Below, piece by piece: positions 8,393-10,886 of a stretch of 10,886 bases of DNA. This DNA comes from Actinidia chinensis. Lineage: Eukaryota > Streptophyta > Magnoliopsida > Ericales > Actinidiaceae. The notes below the pieces were generated by a model, which was not told the origin of the DNA, made no database searches, and worked only from the letters and a program-made list of their open reading frames with translations. The stretch covers positions 516,435-527,320 of the forward strand of contig CM018913.1 of the NCBI GenBank assembly GCA_009663005.1, given 5' to 3'. The translations under genes were made by a program, and so were the position numbers. How positions within the stretch are numbered: the first letter of the stretch is position 1; each line of letters begins with the position of its first letter.

Positions 8393-8696
8393 TGTTTGGC
8401 TGACGGATTTGGAGGGGGATAACTTTTCCCCCCGGTTGTGGTATGGAGGCGGATAATTTTTTTGGTGGCCTAGATCTCTAACTAAAATTTAGCCGGATGG
8501 ATAAGGGGTGGGGATAAAAAAAAAATATATAAAGAGGAAATAAAATGTATAATTATATATTATATATTATATATATATAAATACAATATATAGCTTAATA
8601 TCTAATATTATATATTTTCTATATATTTTCTTCCTTATCAGTTAAAAGTTATCCCCCTCCAAAAGTTATCCCCCTCCCATCTAGCTGATCAGGCCG
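8393..8696. mobile_element. MITE-like element with 17-bp inverted termini
   Basis: GGAGGGGGATAACTTTT at 8411-8427 is exactly complementary to AAAAGTTATCCCCCTCC at 8644-8660, which is repeated perfectly head to tail at 8661-8677. A two-mismatch copy of the left form recurs at 8445-8461. The core (about 8520-8635) is almost pure A/T. Outside the arms, TGTTTGGCTGA on the left and TGATCAGGCC on the right are loosely complementary, so the true ends may lie there. There is no coding capacity. Terminal and subterminal repeats around an AT core fit a non-autonomous DNA transposon. The superfamily is not clear, and I found no convincing target duplication. Confidence 0.7.
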
Positions 8697-8887
8697 GTTC
8701 AAAAATGCAGAAAGCTGGGGATTTTGAAATTGGGATGGTGATGGTCCTTCTATAGTCCTCATCGATTCCAAGAGCTGTAAAGAAAATATTTTTCTCAGTT
8801 CCAACCGCTGTAAACAAATAATTGCTTCCATTTTTCATAACTTAATATGTTGTAATTGTACATTTTAATTTCAGACATTATGCAGTT

Positions 8888-8945
8888 CAGGGGCAGCTCA
8901 ACCCTTTTGAGGCCCTAAGGTGAAATCTCAATGCGAGGCCTTTTA
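8888..8945. mobile_element. possible hAT-type transposon end
   Basis: CAGGGGCAGCTCAACCC at 8888-8904, followed by GAGGCCCTAAGG and GCGAGGCC, resembles the CAGGGGCGG-type termini and GGCCC-rich subterminal sequence of plant hAT-related elements. The opposite terminus, which should be GAGCTGCCCCTG, is not in the window, so this would be a solitary or truncated end. Confidence 0.3.
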
Positions 8946-9344
8946 GTATTTAAATATTAATTTTCCAAAGTAATAGTTAATCCTTTTAATTTAATCTAGA
9001 ATAAGAAAGCATTTCAATATTAAAAAAAAAATATAAAATTAAAATATACTTCACCCGATTAAAATTTAATCAAACAACAACATCAAAGTAAGGCCTAGAG
9101 TTTAAACTTTAGCTGATTAGAACAAGTATTCAAACTCGTGCTATGTACTGCTTTGGTTGAATATGTTTTCATGGCTAACGGATTGTAAGTGCTAACTCAA
9201 ACCAGGCAATTAATCCATGGCATTAATCTAATAGCAGTAAAAAAAAAGCACCAAAAGATTATAAGAAGGAACATAGATAATGTTCACTATTAAGGAAAGA
9301 AAAAGAAAGAAAAAAAGCCCAAGCAAACAAATATGAAAGGAACG
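8946..9344. other. AT-rich DNA without a recognisable gene
   Basis: No coding frame or RNA gene is seen. It includes A-runs (near 9021 and 9239) and a purine-rich stretch at about 9291-9317 (GAAAGAAAAAGAAAG type). It may be the body of the truncated element that starts at 8888. Confidence 0.5.
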
Positions 9345-9487
9345 AAAAGTGAGAGCAAATTGACATATTAATTCTTTTAACTCAAGAGAAAAGTTGATTT
9401 TAAAATCAAAGTGAGCTATTCATAAACAATAGAGCCACATAAGTATTTCATCAAAACGGATTAATATATCAATTTGCTCTCACTTTT
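9345..9487. mobile_element. small 143-bp inverted-repeat (MITE-like) element
   Basis: Arms of 30 bases at 9345-9374 and 9458-9487 are complementary with two mismatches. The outer part reads AAAAGTGAGAGCAAATTGA on the left. The 83-base middle contains a perfect 16-base palindrome (TTGATTTTAAAATCAA, 9394-9409). Short GGAA sequences lie just outside both arms, too short to call a target duplication. It has no coding capacity. A transcript through it would fold into a long hairpin. Confidence 0.75.
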
Positions 9488-9540
9488 GGAATTTTTCTTA
9501 GATGGGGGAGTAGACCAAATTTCAATGTAATAAATAACGG

Positions 9541-10886
9541 TCTAGGGTTTTGGGTTTTAGGTTTTGGGAATGGGGTTTAGGGTTTGGGTTTAGGGGTTAG
9601 GGTTTTGGGTTTAGGGCATAGGGTTAACGTTTTCGAGTTAAGGGTTTCGAGTTTTAGGATTTTAGGGTTTAAGGGTTTTAGGGCTTTAGGTTTCAGGGTT
9701 CAGGGGGTTTCGGTTTTGGGTTTGGGGGTTTTGGGTATTGGGTTTCGGGCTTTGGGCTTCAGGTTTAGAGTTAAGGATTTAGGGGTTGGGGGGGTTGGGG
9801 ATTTCGGGCTTCAGGCTTCGGACTTAGGGCTTAAAGCTTAGGATTTATGGTTTTATGGTTTTTGGGTTTTGGGTTTTAGTGTCTAGGGTCTAGGTTCTAG
9901 GGTTTATGGTTCTTGGGTTTTGGGTTTTTGGGTTTAAGGTCTAGGATTTAGGGTTCAAGGGTTCACGGTTTTGAGTTCAGAGTATTGAGTTTTGGGTTTA
10001 GGATTTAGGGGCTTAGGAGTTTCGGGGTTTTGGATTATGGGTTTCGGGTTTCGGGGTTTATGAGTTTCGGGGTTTCGGTTTTGGGTTTCGGGGTTAGAGT
10101 TTTGGGTTTTGGGGTTACGGTTTTGGGGTTAGGGTTTAGGGTTTTGGATTTAGGGTTTTGGGTTTCGGGGTTTCGGGGTTTAAGGGTTCGGGGGTTAAGG
10201 TTTAGGGTTAGGAATGAGGTTTGGGGTTTGGGGTTTGGGGTTTAGAGTTTAAGGTTTAGGGTTTAGGGTTTGGGGTTTGGGCTTCGGGGTTTCGGGCTTC
10301 GGGTTTCGGGCTTTGGGCTTGGGGTTTGGGGTTTCGGTTTTAGGGGTTAGGGTTTAGGGGTTAGGGTTTTAGGGTTTGGGGTTTAGGGTTTGGGGTTCAG
10401 GGTTTGGGGTTTCGGGGTTTTGGGGTTTGGGGTTTGGGGTTTCGGGGTTTGCGGTTTGGGGATTGGGTTTAGGGTTTTGGGGTTAGGGTTTAGGGGTTTT
10501 GTTTAGGGGTTAGGGTTTAGGGGTTAGGGTTTAGGGATTAGGGTTTAGGGGTTGGCTTAGGCGTTAGGGTTGGGCGTGAGGGCTTAGGGCTTGGGCTTTG
10601 GGGTTTGTTAAGGTTTAGGGGTTTTAGAGTTTAGGGGTTTAGGGGTTAGGGTTAGGGGTTAGGGGTTTTGGGGTTTTAAGGGTTTAGGGTTTTTTTTTTC
10701 GGTTTTGGGGGTTTTCGGGTTTTGGGGTTTGGGGTTTCGGGTTTATTGGGTTTCGGGTTTCGGGTTCGGGGTTAGGGGTTAGGGTCTAGGTTTTAGGGTC
10801 TAGGGTTAGGGTTTTAGGGTTTAAGGGTTTAGGTTTAGGGTTTAGGGGTTAGGGTTTAGGGTTTAGGGGTTAGGGTTTAGGGGTTT
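9541..10886 (+). repeat. degenerate TTTAGGG telomere-like tract
   Basis: From 9541 to the window end the sequence is built of units related to the plant telomere repeat TTTAGGG, with the G-rich strand on plus, so a chromosome end, if near, would lie to the right. Units vary in base (TTTTGGG, TTTCGGG, GTTAGGG, TTTGGGG) and length. The longest in-register runs noticed are seven heptamers at 10502-10550 and seven at 10834-10882. There is no long pure TTTAGGG run. This fits an old interstitial or subtelomeric block better than a telomerase-maintained end. The strand has strong G-quadruplex potential. Open frames inside it are products of the repeat and not genes. It continues past the window. Confidence 0.93.

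Noticed and set aside
8649..8831. Minus-strand 60-codon open frame
   Set aside because: It begins in unique AT-rich DNA and runs into the inverted repeat of the MITE-like element. No motif or coding signal is visible.
9584..10245. Two open frames in the telomere-like tract giving Gly/Leu/Val/Phe-Arg repeats
   Set aside because: Pure TTTAGGG has a TAG stop every 21 bases in any frame. Frames open only where TTTTGGG or TTTCGGG variants replace the A. The periodic protein is a product of the DNA repeat.
9541..10886. A CRISPR array or bacterial repeat system
   Set aside because: The repeats are continuous degenerate heptamers without spacers, and the surroundings are plant nuclear DNA.

Overview
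The window is plant nuclear DNA, from a flowering plant. The evidence is a spliced gene for a plant-type Pur-alpha protein, a relic of a SKU5-similar (pollen/cell-wall multicopper-oxidase-like) gene, Ty3/gypsy retroelement relics with an initiator-Met-tRNA primer site, MITE-like elements, and a long tract of degenerate Arabidopsis-type telomere repeat (TTTAGGG). I cannot fix the species. The Pur-alpha wording looks compatible with a monocot or an early-diverging angiosperm, but that is only an impression.

Layout. 1-1315: minus-strand relic of a Ty3/gypsy integrase, broken by frameshifts and stops, with an LTR-like scrap at the far left edge. 1318-3663: plus-strand LTR retrotransposon relic made of a headless 5' LTR, a primer-binding site, a decayed gag-like region, a purine tract and a 3' LTR. 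The whole reverse transcriptase/integrase part is missing. 3664-4565: end of an intron, then the last three coding exons of a Pur-alpha gene (178 codons plus stop), all intact with consensus splice sites. The retroelement ends only 83 bp before the first of these exons, so it lies in a Pur-alpha intron or has severed the gene. 4566-6290: 3' UTR and AT-rich intergenic DNA with a 31-bp tandem duplication. 6291-8013: intron-free, heavily frameshifted relic of a SKU5-similar gene, readable from a signal-peptide-like start to the expected C-terminus. 8043-8087: a perfect alternating purine-pyrimidine tract. 8393-9490: AT-rich DNA with two MITE-like inverted-repeat elements and a possible hAT-type end. 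9541-10886 (continuing past the window): degenerate TTTAGGG-type tract, G-rich strand pointing right.

Only the Pur-alpha exons look like a working protein-coding gene. The contrast between these clean exons and the shredded SKU5-similar copy argues that the frameshifts are real decay and not poor sequence. I did not find an undescribed molecular system. The more interesting points are the apparently intron-less SKU5-similar copy, the retroelement abutting a Pur-alpha exon, the dimer-like structure inside the telomere-like tract, and the presence of such a tract about 5 kb from a gene of a family known to bind plant telo-box motifs.
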